From contig NC_084781.1 of assembly GCF_028858725.1 (NCBI RefSeq), positions 6,022,513 through 6,086,512 of the forward strand: DNA of 64,000 nt, in the 5' to 3' direction. Source of the DNA: Colius striatus (Eukaryota; Chordata; Aves; Coliiformes; Coliidae). The notes under the pieces are model-generated. The model saw only the letters and a program-made list of their open reading frames with translations. It had not been told where the DNA came from and did no database searches. The position numbers and the translations under genes were made by a program. Position 1 is the first letter of the stretch; every line of letters begins with the position of its first letter. Shown here piece after piece: positions 12,044-21,241 of this stretch.

Positions 12044-12571
12044 CTCGGGGGCGTTGTGGAAGCCACAGATGACTCGGTCGGGGGGGAAGGTGTTGGGGCC
12101 AGGGTGAACAGCTCCCTTAGAGTCCCTGGCAAGAAAAACCCCGGGGCCAACCTCGGGCCCCCGGCAAGGTGTGAGCGGGGGGCTGCGAGCCCTCGTTAGC
12201 AGCAGCTCGCCGGTGCCTGTGGCCGGGAGCTCTGCCCGTAGGCGGCGCCAGCTCAGCCACGGCCTCGCCGCAGGAATGACGTGCCAAGCCCGCACCTCCT
12301 ACACGGAGGACGAGATCCTCTGGGGATACCGCTTCGAGCCCTGATGTCCCTGGAGAAAGGCGCCTACCGAGTGGACTGCAGCCGCTTCGACATGACCTTC
12401 GAGGTGCAGACGCCGGCGGCCAGCGCCAGGGAGCTGCAGGAGCTGCGGGAGCTGCGGGAGCTGCGGGAGCTGCGGGAGCTGCAGCAGCTGCAGCAGCACT
12501 CCATGCTTAGCCTCTGCCGGGACCGGCTCAGCCTGAGCTGCTCGGGGGCTCCAGCGCCAGCAGTGCCGTAG
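12044..12571 (+). pseudogene. Kir3-type (GIRK) potassium channel, terminal exon remnant
   Basis: After a good acceptor ending at 12273, the frame reads [20 protein letters not shown], the start of the last exon of G-protein-gated inward rectifiers (nearest in memory to KCNJ3). After RFEP one base is missing near 12342 and the next frame continues VMSLEKGAYRVD, SRFDMTFEVQTP and ARELQE, then a Glu-Leu-Arg repeat, to TAG at 12571. Upstream, 12044-12068 can be read LGGVVEAT plus one base, which fits the end of the preceding exon (human ILEGxVExT) in the right phase, but the next two bases are AT rather than GT. No pore (TIGYG) or earlier exon is present. It is either a pseudogene fragment or a real terminal exon with a sequence error; the isolation favours a remnant. 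ATTAAA hexamers follow at 12682 and 12695. Confidence 0.75.
12429..12500 (+). repeat. 9-bp tandem repeat GAGCTGCGG inside the Kir3-like exon
   Basis: Five to six GAGCTGCGG/GAGCTGCAG units run on into GCAGCAGCT units. In the exon frame they give repeated Glu-Leu-Arg and then Gln-Gln-Leu, so the frame is kept by every unit. Confidence 0.85.
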
Positions 12572-12719
12572 CCCACCCTCCTCCCTGCCTCCCTGCGCGG
12601 GGCTGAGCCCCCGGCCCCCGCCCCGGCAGCGCTTCTCTGTGGTGTTGCTATTGCAAAGTGGTTCTTTGATAACAAGGAACGATTAAAGCTGTTCATTAAA
12701 AACCTTCCCAAACGGCTCT

Positions 12720-13390
12720 GCAGTGTGTGTTTCTGTCGCACAGCTGACGGGGCGTCTGGGGCAGGGCAAGGGGTCTCCTCTGGGGTGGAGGGGGATGCAC
12801 AGCCACCCTGGGACACACAAACTCCCCGCTGGATCCTGTCAGGGCTGTGGTCTCCTGATTATCCCCTGACCCCAGTTCTAGCCCCATATCAACTCAAACC
12901 AGCTCCATACCCCCCACTCCCATCCATCGCAGCCCCACGCCCCCTCCGACCGGCTCCACTGCCCCGCACCAGCCTCACTGCTCGTCCAGCCCCACTTCTA
13001 CCCCCATCCCTGCACTCCTCTGCCCCGAGCCCCAATGATACGAGCCCCACTGCCACCAACTCCCCCCTCCCCAAACGCCAGCCGGATTGAAACCTTCTCC
13101 CGCGCCAAACTCCGCCCTCTCCCCGCCCCCCTCCTTAGATCACCTTTCTCCCCCCACTGACCCAGCTCCTTCCTGGCCGCAGCCACAAGCCCCCCTCCCC
13201 CCCCCCCCCCCCCCCCCAAACCACTCACCACACTGCAGCCCCCATAGCACTTCCCCACCCTCTGGTCCCCGATGCACCGCCCACTCACCCCTCCCCTGCC
13301 CCCACTCCGCCGCCATACATAGAACTATGCACATAAATAAAAGTATTACGATTTTAGTACCTTTATACAACTGCAATCAGGGTATTTACA
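12720..13390. repeat. C-rich low-complexity stretch with a 21-base C run
   Basis: The plus strand is dominated by CCCC, CCCA and CCCT words with few G residues. An uninterrupted run of 21 C lies at 13197-13217. No gene is recognised. The minus strand is correspondingly G-rich. Confidence 0.8.
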
Positions 13391-13391
13391 C

Positions 13392-13484
13392 ATGCAAATG
13401 AGGCTCGCCAATTTGCATCTCATTTGCATCTCATTTGCATCTCATTTGCATCTCATTTGCATCTCATTTGCATCTCATTTGCAT
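13392..13484 (+). promoter_or_regulatory. Octamer (ATTTGCAT/ATGCAAAT) array
   Basis: One ATGCAAAT at 13392 is followed by seven perfect ATTTGCAT octamers starting at 13411, 13422, 13433, 13444, 13455, 13466 and 13477, exactly 11 bases apart (unit CATTTGCATCT). The octamer is the classic binding site of Oct-1/Oct-2 POU proteins, and an 11-base period puts the sites on nearly the same DNA face. That it acts as an enhancer is inference; it may simply be a short satellite. Confidence 0.8.
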
Positions 13485-13496
13485 ATCGCGCTGCCC

Positions 13497-13720
13497 GTAC
13501 CCCCCCTCCCCCCCCTTAACCCCCCCCCACCCCCCGAGAGGGAAGACATTAACGAAACAGGTCAGTGCAAGTCAGTATAAAACGGGGTGTTAACGGAACA
13601 GGTCACTATAAAACGTTACATTAATGAAACAGGTCACTACGAGCCAGTGTAAAACAGGACAGTACTGGAACAGGTCACTGTAACTCAGGGCAAAACAGTA
13701 CAAAAACAGGCACTGTAAAT
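13497..13720. repeat. C runs and four degenerate copies of an AACAGGTCACT-containing repeat
   Basis: C runs occupy 13499-13536. From about 13554, four imperfect units of roughly 31-41 bases each start with GAAACAGGTCA or GGAACAGGTCACT and continue through a TAAAAC-type block. No function is evident. Confidence 0.65.
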
Positions 13721-13910
13721 CGAGCTTTTTCTTATCCTTTCCATCCCCCCCACACACAGTCCCCAGCCCCTGCCCCACTTTACCACCCCCCACCAAAAAC
13801 CAGCATGTTAATAAATTAAAAATAGGCCACTGTTTGTCTTGTTCATATCTTTTTCCCCACTCCTCCACGCCCACCCCGCCTCCCTTTGCATGTAAATAGG
13901 TTGTTTACAT

Positions 13911-14447
13911 ATGCAAATGAGAATCAGAGTGATTTGCATGACAATAAGCTGTGACAATAGCGTTATTTGCATGCTATTTTGCATATTGCACTGTTCCTCT
14001 TCCCTAAGCACTGCCTAACCCCCTTATTGCCCCCCCCCCCCAAAAAAAACCCAGTTCTTTTTCTTCTTGTTTTCCCTCTTCTTTACCCCTGATAACAACA
14101 GCATCCCTCGCTATTCCTCTCCTCTTCCCCCAGCACAGGCTTAAGAGTACACAGAGAATTACAAAATAAGAAAACAATTAACTTGAAAATCATTTATTTA
14201 TTTATTTACAATTATTAAGGTTTTTTTATTTACATATGCAAATTTTCAGCAGTCTTGTGTGACAACAAGCTAATAACAATTAATTACCTAATTATGACAA
14301 CAGCTCCAGCCAGATCTGCCTGGCCCTTCCCCCCCACCCCAATAAAATTACTGAATTAATTAATTAGTTATTCATTAGTGTTTAAACATGTCTATGCAGC
14401 TGCAAACAGGTCATTTGCATATGCAAATGAATTGTATTCATTTGCAT
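13911..14447. promoter_or_regulatory. Dispersed perfect octamers in AT-rich DNA, including a 20-bp palindrome
   Basis: Further perfect octamers start at 13911, 13932, 13965, 14236, 14413, 14421 and 14440, giving 15 in about 1.06 kb together with the array to the left. Those at 14413 and 14421 abut head to head inside the perfect palindrome TCATTTGCATATGCAAATGA (14411-14430). The surroundings are AT-rich with TTAATTA and ACAATTA words, unlike the GC-rich DNA around. Confidence 0.75.
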
Positions 14448-14616
14448 AACAAAGAACCAATTATGGCTGCAATTATCTAATCAGCAACTAGGTGACTGCA
14501 GCTTGACATTTGCACATCAGGCAGCAGGTGTGTCTGCAGCACTGGCTGCAGGGCCGGTTATGACACTGGCTGTGTCCTGCCACTGTATAGTCACGTCTTC
14601 ACTCATGTCCCTGTAA

Positions 14617-14669
14617 ATCACAGAACACTGACAGTTAGAAAGGTCCTTGACAGCTCACCTAGAACAACC
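14617..14669 (-). mobile_element. CR1-like LINE 3' end fragment
   Basis: CACAGAACACTGACAGTTAG followed by AAAGGTCCTTGACAGCTCA and CCTAGAACAACCC reads like the reverse complement of a CR1 3' end (typical wording: CACAGAATCATAGAATGGTT then ACCTTTAAGATCATCTAG and TCCAACC). It is short and diverged. Confidence 0.6.
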
Positions 14670-14689
14670 CATGTTTGTTCTTGTACACC

Positions 14690-17490
14690 TGAGCCTGTGC
14701 CCCCATGCCCATCCTGGTAGCCATGTCCCTGTGCCCATTTCTGTGCCCCTGTGTCCACACCCATTCTTGCATCCCCATCCCTGCATCCCTGTGCCTGTAC
14801 CCATCCCAGTGCCCCTGTGCCTGTGCCCCTGTGCCCACACCCATTCCTGCATTCCCATGCCTGTTTCTGTACCCCCATGCCTGTGCCCCTGTGTCTGTGA
14901 CCATTCCCACATCCCTGTGCCCATACCTGTAGCCCTGTGGCCATTCCTGCAGCCACCTCCCTGTCCCTGTCCCCAGCTCTCCACCCCTGTAGTCACCCTG
15001 CCACATACCTGCATCCCTGTGCCCATTCCCAGAGCAGCCTTGCCAGCCCCAGCCCCATACCCCTGTGCCCATGGCTGCATCCCCATCCTGGTGCCCCCAT
15101 GCCAGTTCCCGTGGCAGCCTCGCTGCCCTCGTCCCCGCATCCCTGTGCCTGTGGCCCTGTGTCCGTGCCTGCACCTGCATCCCCGTGCCCCCGTGGCCAT
15201 TCCTGTAGCCACCTCCCCATTCCTGTAGCAGCCTCACCAGCCCTAACCCATAGCTGCATCCCCATCCCTGTGCCCCCATGCTAGTTCCTGTGGCAGCCCT
15301 GCCACCCCCATACCCGTACCCACATCCCCGTCCCTGTACTGGTTCCCACAGCAGCCTCACTGGGCCCAACCCCATCCCTGTGCCCGTACACACATCCCCA
15401 CACCCCATTCCCATTCCCATGGCCACCTCGCTGGCCCCGGCCACGTGCTCCCGTGCCTGCGGCCGCCTCCACGTCCCCATGCTCCCGTACCCACATCCCC
15501 GTGCCCACATCCCCGTGCCCGCACCCGCATCCCCATGCCCGCATCCCGGTGCCCGCGCCTGCATCCCAGTACCTGTATCCCGGTGCCCGTGCCGTTGCCC
15601 GCGGCCACTTCCCGGTGCCTGTATCCCCGCACCTGCATCCCAGTGCCCATACCCGCATCCCCATGCCCACATCCCGGTGCCCGCATCCCAGTGCCCATAC
15701 CTGCATCCCCATGCCTGTATCCCCGCGCCCCCATCCCCACGCCCCCATCCCCCGCCCGCACCTGCATCCCGGTGCCCGTACCCGCATCCCCGTGCCCGCA
15801 TCCCCGTGCCCGCATCCCCGTGCCTGTATCCCCGCGCCCGCATCCCCGTGCCCACATCCCCATGCCTGCACCCGCATCCCTGTGCCCGTATCCCGGTGCC
15901 CGCACCTGCATCCCAGTGCCTGTATCCCAGTGCCCGCACCGTTGCCCACGGCCGCCTCCCGGTGCCCGTATCCCCACACCTGTATCCCAGTACCTGTACC
16001 CACATCCCCGTGCCCACATCCCGGTGCCCGCGCCTGCATCCCAGTGCCTGTATCCCAGTGCCCATGCTGTTGCCCGCAGCCGCCTCCCAGTGCCCGTATC
16101 CCCGCGCCCGCACCTGCATCCCAGTGCCCGTACCCGCATCCCCATGTCCACATCCCGGTGCCCGCATCCCGGTGCCCATACCTGCATCCCTGTGCCTGTA
16201 TCCCCACGCCCCCATCCCCCGCCCGCACCTGCATCCCGGTGCCCGTACCCGCATCCCCATGTCCACATCCCGGTGCCCGCATCCCCGTGCCTGCATCCCC
16301 ATGCCCGTACCTGCATCCCCATGCCTGTATCCCCGCGCCCGCATCCCCGCGCCCGCACCTGCATCCTGGTGCCCGTACCCACATCCCTGTGCCCACATCC
16401 CAGTACCTGCACCTGCATCCCAGTGCCCGTATCCCTGCACCCGCACCTGCATCCCAGTGCCCGTACCCACATCCCCATACCCACATCCCGGTGCCTGCAC
16501 CTGCATCCTGGTGCCCGTATCCCTGCACCCGCACCTGCATCCCAGTGCCCGTACCCACATCCCCATGCCCACATCCCGGTGCCTGCATCCCAGTGCCCAT
16601 ACCTGCATCCCCGTATCCCTGTGCCTGCATCCCCGCGCCTGCACCTGCATCCCGGTGCCCATACCTGCATCCCCATGCCCACATCCTGGTGCCTGCATCC
16701 CCATGCCCGTACCTGCATCCCCGTACCCCCGCACCCGCATCCCCGCGCCCCCACCTGCATCCCGGTGCCCGTACCTGCATCCCCGTGCCCGCATCCCGGT
16801 GCCCGCATCCCCGCGCCCCCATCCCCGCGCCTGCACCTGCATCCCCATGCCTATATCCCCGCGCCCGCATCCCCGCGCCCGCACCTGCATCCCAGTGCCC
16901 ATACCTGCATCCCCGTACCCACATCCTGGTGCCTGCATCCTGGTGCCCGTACCCGCATCCCTGTGCCCACATCCCAGTGCCTGCATTCCCATGCCCGTAC
17001 CTGTATCCCCGTACCCATATCCCCGCGCCCGCACCTGCATCCCGGTGCCCGTATCCCCGCGCCCGCATCCCCGCGCCCGCACCTGCATCCCGGTGCCCGT
17101 ACCTGCATCCCCGCGCCCGCATCCCCGCGCCCGCACCTGCATCCCGGTGCCCGTAACCACATCCCGGTGCCCGCACCCCCGTGCCCGCACCTGCATCCCG
17201 GTGCCCGTATCCCCGCGCCCGCATCCCCGCGCCCGCACCTGCATCCCGGTGCCCGTACCTGCATCCCCGTGCCCGCACCTGCATCCCCGTGCCCGTATCC
17301 CCGCGCCCGCACCTGCATCCCGGTGCCCGTACCCGCATCCCCGTACCCGCATCCCCGTACCCGCATCCCCTTGCCCACATCCCCGCGCCCGCATCCCCGT
17401 GCCTGCATCCTGGGGCCCGTGCCCGCATCCCCGTGCCCGCACCCCGCTGCCCGCGCCGCTGCCCGCGGCCGCCTCCCGGTGCCCGCGCGG
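14690..17490. repeat. Large GC-rich minisatellite (units of about 14 and 20 bp)
   Basis: About 2.8 kb built from words such as CATCCCCGTGCCCG (14 bases) and GCACCT-spaced forms. The left quarter (to about 15440) uses TGCCCCTGTGCC wording, the rest CATCCC(C/G)GTGCCCG. A longer marker like GTTGCCCGCGGCCGCCTCCC recurs near 15593, 15945, 16072 and 17455, indicating higher-order units. Stop codons are rare in this composition, so several frames on both strands stay open for hundreds of codons; these are not genes. Confidence 0.92.
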
Positions 17491-17504
17491 TGCCGGTACC
17501 TCCG

Positions 17505-17660
17505 TGCGCATGCGCCGGCCGTGCCCGTGCCCGCTGCGGTGTGGTTGTTCCTCCGCGCCGCCAGGGGCCGCTGCCGCCGCCGCCAGCCCCGCCCACCGCC
17601 GCCCTTTAAAAGCTCCGCCGCCCCGGCCGCTTTCCGGCTCGCGCCGCTGACGTCATCTTA
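17505..17660 (+). promoter_or_regulatory. CpG promoter with NRF1, Sp1, TATA-like, ETS and CRE motifs
   Basis: In order: TGCGCATGCGC (17505, a full NRF1 palindrome), CCCCGCCCACC (about 17588, Sp1-type), TTTAAAA (17605, TATA-like), TTTCCGG (17631, ETS) and TGACGTCA (17648, a full cAMP-response element). Such a set is typical of a broadly active promoter. It points right, toward the UBE4A-like exon at 18911. Confidence 0.7.
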
Positions 17661-17699
17661 ATGGGACGTACCGATGCGCACCCGCTGAGCTACCAGAAG

Positions 17700-18800
17700 G
17701 TTCCGCTGTGCCGCCGCCGGAGGATCCCGGGAAGGTCCCCGCCGAGCCCCGGGAGGGTCCCCGCCGAGCCGCCGCCGGAGGATCCGGGGAGGTCCCCGCT
17801 GAGTCCCCGGAGGGTCTGAGCCGCTGCCGGTGAGGCCCCGCCGAGCCCCGGTAAGTCCCCGCTGAGCCCCGGGAGGGTCCCTGCCGAGCCGCCGCCGGTG
17901 AGTCCCGCGGAGCCCCGGGAGGGTCCCTGCCGAGCCGCCGCCGGTGAGTCCCGCGGAGCCCCGGGAGGGTCCCTGCCGAGCCGCCGCCGGTGAGTCCCGC
18001 GGAGCCCCGGGAGGGTCCCTGCCGAGCCGCCGCCGGTGAGTCCCGCGGAGCCCCGGGAGGGTCCCTGCCGAGCCGCCGCCGGTGAGTCCCGCTGAGCCCC
18101 GGGAGGGTCCCTGCCGAGCCGCCGCCGGTGAGTCCCGCTGAGCCCCGGGAGGGTCCTCGCTGTGCCGCCGCCGGTGGGTCCCCGCTGAGCCCCGGTAAGT
18201 CCCCGCCGAGCCCCGGGAGGGTCCCCGCTGTGCCACCCCCGGTGAGTCCCGCTAAGCCGCCGCCGGAGGGTCCCGGGAAGGTCCCCGCTGAGCCCCCACA
18301 GGGTCTGAGCCGCTGCCGGTGAGTCCCAGCTGCGTTCCCGCTGAGCCGCCGCCGGAGAGTCCCGGTGAGTCCCCGCCGAGCCCCGAAGGGTCCTCGCTGT
18401 GCCACCACCGGTGAGTCCCGCTGAGCCCCAGCTGCGTTCCCGCTGAGCTGCCGCCGGAGGGTCCTGGTGAGCCCCCGGAGGGTCCTCGCCGAGCCGCCGC
18501 CGGTGAGTCCCGCTGAGCCCCGGGAAGGTCCCCGCTGAGCCGCCGCCGGAGGGTCCCGCTGAGCCCCAGCTGCGTTCCCGCTGAGCCGCCGCCGGAGGGT
18601 CCCGCTGAGCCCCAGCTGCGTTCCCGCTGAGCCGCCGCCGGAGGGTCCTGCTGAGCCCCAGCTGCGTTCCCGCTGAGCCGCCGCCGGAGGGTCCCGCTGA
18701 GCCCCAGCTGCGTTCCCGCTGAGCCGCCGCCGGAGGGTCCCGGTGAGTCCCCGCCGAGCTCCGGGAGGGTCCCTGCTGAGCCCCCGGAGGGTCTGAGCCG
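17700..18800 (+). repeat. 46-bp tandem repeat carrying splice-donor sequences
   Basis: Two variants share a 46-base period. Variant A (about 17885-18130) contains CCGCCGCCGGTGAGTCCCGC; variant B (about 18535-18735) contains CCCCAGCTGCGTTCCCGCTG and replaces the donor with GGAGGGTCCC. About a dozen GGTGAGT and two GGTAAGT sequences occur on the plus strand. Long open frames on the minus strand follow from the composition. Confidence 0.9.
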
Positions 18801-18910
18801 CCGCCGGTACGGGCCCGCCCCCGGAACTCGGCACCGGCCCGCCCCCGTGCTCCCGGCCCGCCCCGGGGCAATGCACTGCCGAGGCCGGTGGCTGGAGCTT
18901 CTCCCTACAG

Positions 18911-19028
18911 CGCTGCCCCGCCCCCCGCACGGAGCGGGCCTTGATGGGAGATGACGACCAGGAGAACAGGAGCAGCGTCTCCAGCAACCTGTTTGCCACC
19001 GTTTAGAAGCAGCAGCAGCAGCTGACAG
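18911..19028 (+). pseudogene. UBE4A-like first coding exon, broken
   Basis: Acceptor CTCCCTACAG ends at 18910 and a GTACAAGG donor starts at 19029. From ATG 18944 the frame reads MGDDDQENRSSVSSNLFATV and then TAG (19004-19006), after which KQQQQLT follows. Human UBE4A, the E4 ubiquitin ligase, starts [20 protein letters not shown] and continues with KEQLKQQ further on. The match suggests the start exon of UBE4A with an in-frame stop and a loss of about 13-16 codons. In human, UBE4A is the direct neighbour of CD3G, so the location also fits. No later UBE4A exon is seen. A young or lineage-specific gene using this exon cannot be excluded. Confidence 0.6.
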
Positions 19029-19029
19029 G

Positions 19030-20138
19030 TACAAGGGAGGTTGGTGGCTCCCAGGGGGAGAGGGGTCACAGATGAGGTGTGGGGCACTGACAGTGTTGGT
19101 GTTGCAGGCACTGATGGAATAGCCACACAAAATAAACATCACTTGACCAAAATGCATGAATCTGTCTTGTATCTGGGTACCTTTGCACAGCACCTCCCCT
19201 TGGGGCCCATTTTCCTTCAGGCTGCCCCAGTGCTCTGTACCCTGCAGGTACAGAACCATTCCTGCTCTTCCCCAGGATGAGAGCTTCACTGGGCAGTTGG
19301 AGGCCAATTGTGGTGGCATTTCTGGCCACTGTATCAGAAGGGAAGCTGCCAGCTGCTCCTTTACTCATCATCACCATGATGGCTTCCCACATCTCTTCCC
19401 CATCAGGGTTTGGAGCAAAACCAGCTAAAAAAACATGACTGTCTGACAGCAACCTGGCATTTGTCCCTGTTGCTTGCCTAGTGATGGTTAACAGGTTAGA
19501 GACCTCCCCAGCTGAGGGGGTTTTGGTTAGCCAGGCTGACTCAGCCAACAGCATCTCAGAGCAGAACCTCTTTGGCTGAGGAAGAAGCCTGTGTTAGGAC
19601 AGGCCCAGAGTGTTTCCTGTGCCCTGGGGACAGCTGGAGCTAGGCAGAGGTGGATGGGGTGATGCTGCTAGAAGCCCAGTTCCCAACCTTCCCAGTGGAG
19701 CTTGCATCCATGGAGAGGGTGAGTGTAGGGAGCATGTACTTGGCCATCCCCTCAGCAGCAGAAAGGGCAGCCAAGGTGATGATTTGGAGTTGGGTGCGAG
19801 GAGGTGAAAGGCAGCAGAATATAGAACAGAGCCTTTCCTGCTTGGATGTTTGTGCTGGGCACAAAGCCCATGGCTACTCTGATCTGATACCTCACTACTG
19901 CCAAGTCCAACTTCATATGCTGTATGAAGGGGATCCTGAGGTGCACAGTAAGGTAAGGGAACAGGAGGGTGCTGCCACCCTCCTGCCACCAATTGCCAGG
20001 CCCTCGCCCAGCACAGCTGGCATCTCCCATGCTCCAGAGCAGGTGGGTGACAGATGAACTCCACCTCAGCACCTGAGGCACAAAGACTTGGAAGGTGAGG
20101 GCTCCAGCTACTTATTTGTTACACACACTGGGCATACT
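19030..20138. other. Intergenic sequence with possible old coding or repeat remnants
   Basis: No gene recognised. On the minus strand, open frames near 19.1-19.55 and 19.75-20.08 kb read protein-like (for example EEMWEAIMVMMSKG), but I find no family. The stretch includes copy B of the interspersed repeat. Confidence 0.4.
19811..19915 (-). repeat. Interspersed repeat fragment, copy B (unclassified)
   Basis: Reverse-strand copy of the element seen at 7921-8010; shared blocks are the TGAAGTTGGACTTGGCAGTA part and the ATCCAAGCAGGAAAGGCTCT part. Confidence 0.5.
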
Positions 20139-20734
20139 ATGTGGCCCCATAAAAATGGTGGCAGAAGCAGCGAGGTGCAGCTTGAGAGAACAGTTCAACC
20201 TTGTATAGCCTGAACTACTCACACCTCAATCCTGGCCATGGGCTGTATGGCCAGGCTGAGCAAGCAGTGCTGGGGCAGTGCTGTTCTGCAGAGGTTGACA
20301 CTCAGCCCAGGGTGCTTTAGAGCTGCTGGGGTGAGTGCTCTGTGTATCTTGCAATCTCTCTCCTACATGTTTAGCACCTTGTAGGGTAAACCTTTCAAAC
20401 CACATCCTGCAGGGTAAGCATAGCAATCTGGAGCATGAGACTCGCTGGGTGTCAGTCTCCCTGTGCTGAAACTCAGGCCTGAAACCACCCCCAGAGCTGC
20501 TGTTTCCTTTCTTCAAAGCTCTTGCTTTGCAGAGCAACAGAACTGTGGCTTGAGCAGCCAGTGTTAGAGCAGAAACCTCCCCAGCTTTTCAACGTATTTG
20601 TTACAGTTAGGCTGGATCTTTCCCAATGGCAAAGCAGCCTGCCATCCCTCTGCTACCACCCAGGCAGGGCTACGTAATGGAGCTGAAATAGGGAGAGAAA
20701 GGGCAGCAGCAGAGGACAAGTCATAAGAACCACT
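20139..20734 (+). repeat. Long direct repeat, right copy (about 600 bp)
   Basis: Partner of 11111-11709, same orientation, 9.0 kb away. The differences are mostly C/T and G/A transitions. Flanking sequence is unrelated on both sides apart from a short CACACTGGG word just before each copy. Confidence 0.9.
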
Positions 20735-21220
20735 ATGAGCAAAAGCTCTGGAAAATGAAACTCTGTCAGCAAGTGAACTTGTACACCACGCTCAAAGAAA
20801 TGTGCTCGTCCTAGGCTAGGCTGGCACACCAGCCCAGATCTGTGTCTCTAGGGAAGGGCTGGGGGATGCACTGGTGCTCTCTGTACTGGCAGGAGCATTT
20901 TTCCTTTTCATAGAAAGCTGCTTGGATGGAAACATTTTCATTCAATGCATTAAAATGTCCCATTTTGGTTTTAATGTTTGAACTGTCTCTGCTCCTTTAA
21001 TTACAATGGTGGGTAGGAAAGCCAAGATAGGCTATGAACATGAGAGAGAGACAAGATCAGAGGCCAGTCCCTCTGAGAAGGACCTGCCTGTTGCCCACTG
21101 GCTACCCAGGGAGGCAGAAGGAGCGAGGAAAAGTGCTCAGGGTGGAAATGAAGTGAGAGGGGAAACCAGAGCATGCAACTGGAGCAGAGAGAGAAGTGTG
21201 GGGGGAAAGGAGGCCAGGAC
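20735..21220. other. Intergenic sequence right of the direct repeat
   Basis: Nothing recognised. A run of purine-rich sequence lies at 21005-21220. Confidence 0.5.
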
Positions 21221-21241
21221 CTACGAGTGAGGCTGCAGCCC

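Noticed and set aside
14659-17650. Very long open frames (950, 790, 771, 738, 567, 483 codons) on both strands
   Set aside because: They overlap in several frames of the same minisatellite, have only repeat-derived residues and exist because the units lack stop codons.
17653-19319. Minus-strand open frames of 355-448 codons
   Set aside because: Products of the 46-bp tandem repeat; no domain, overlapping frames, opposite to the promoter motifs.
11198-20537. A 103-codon minus-strand frame present in both copies of the direct repeat
   Set aside because: With about 97% identity between copies an open frame would persist by chance; the product resembles nothing known.
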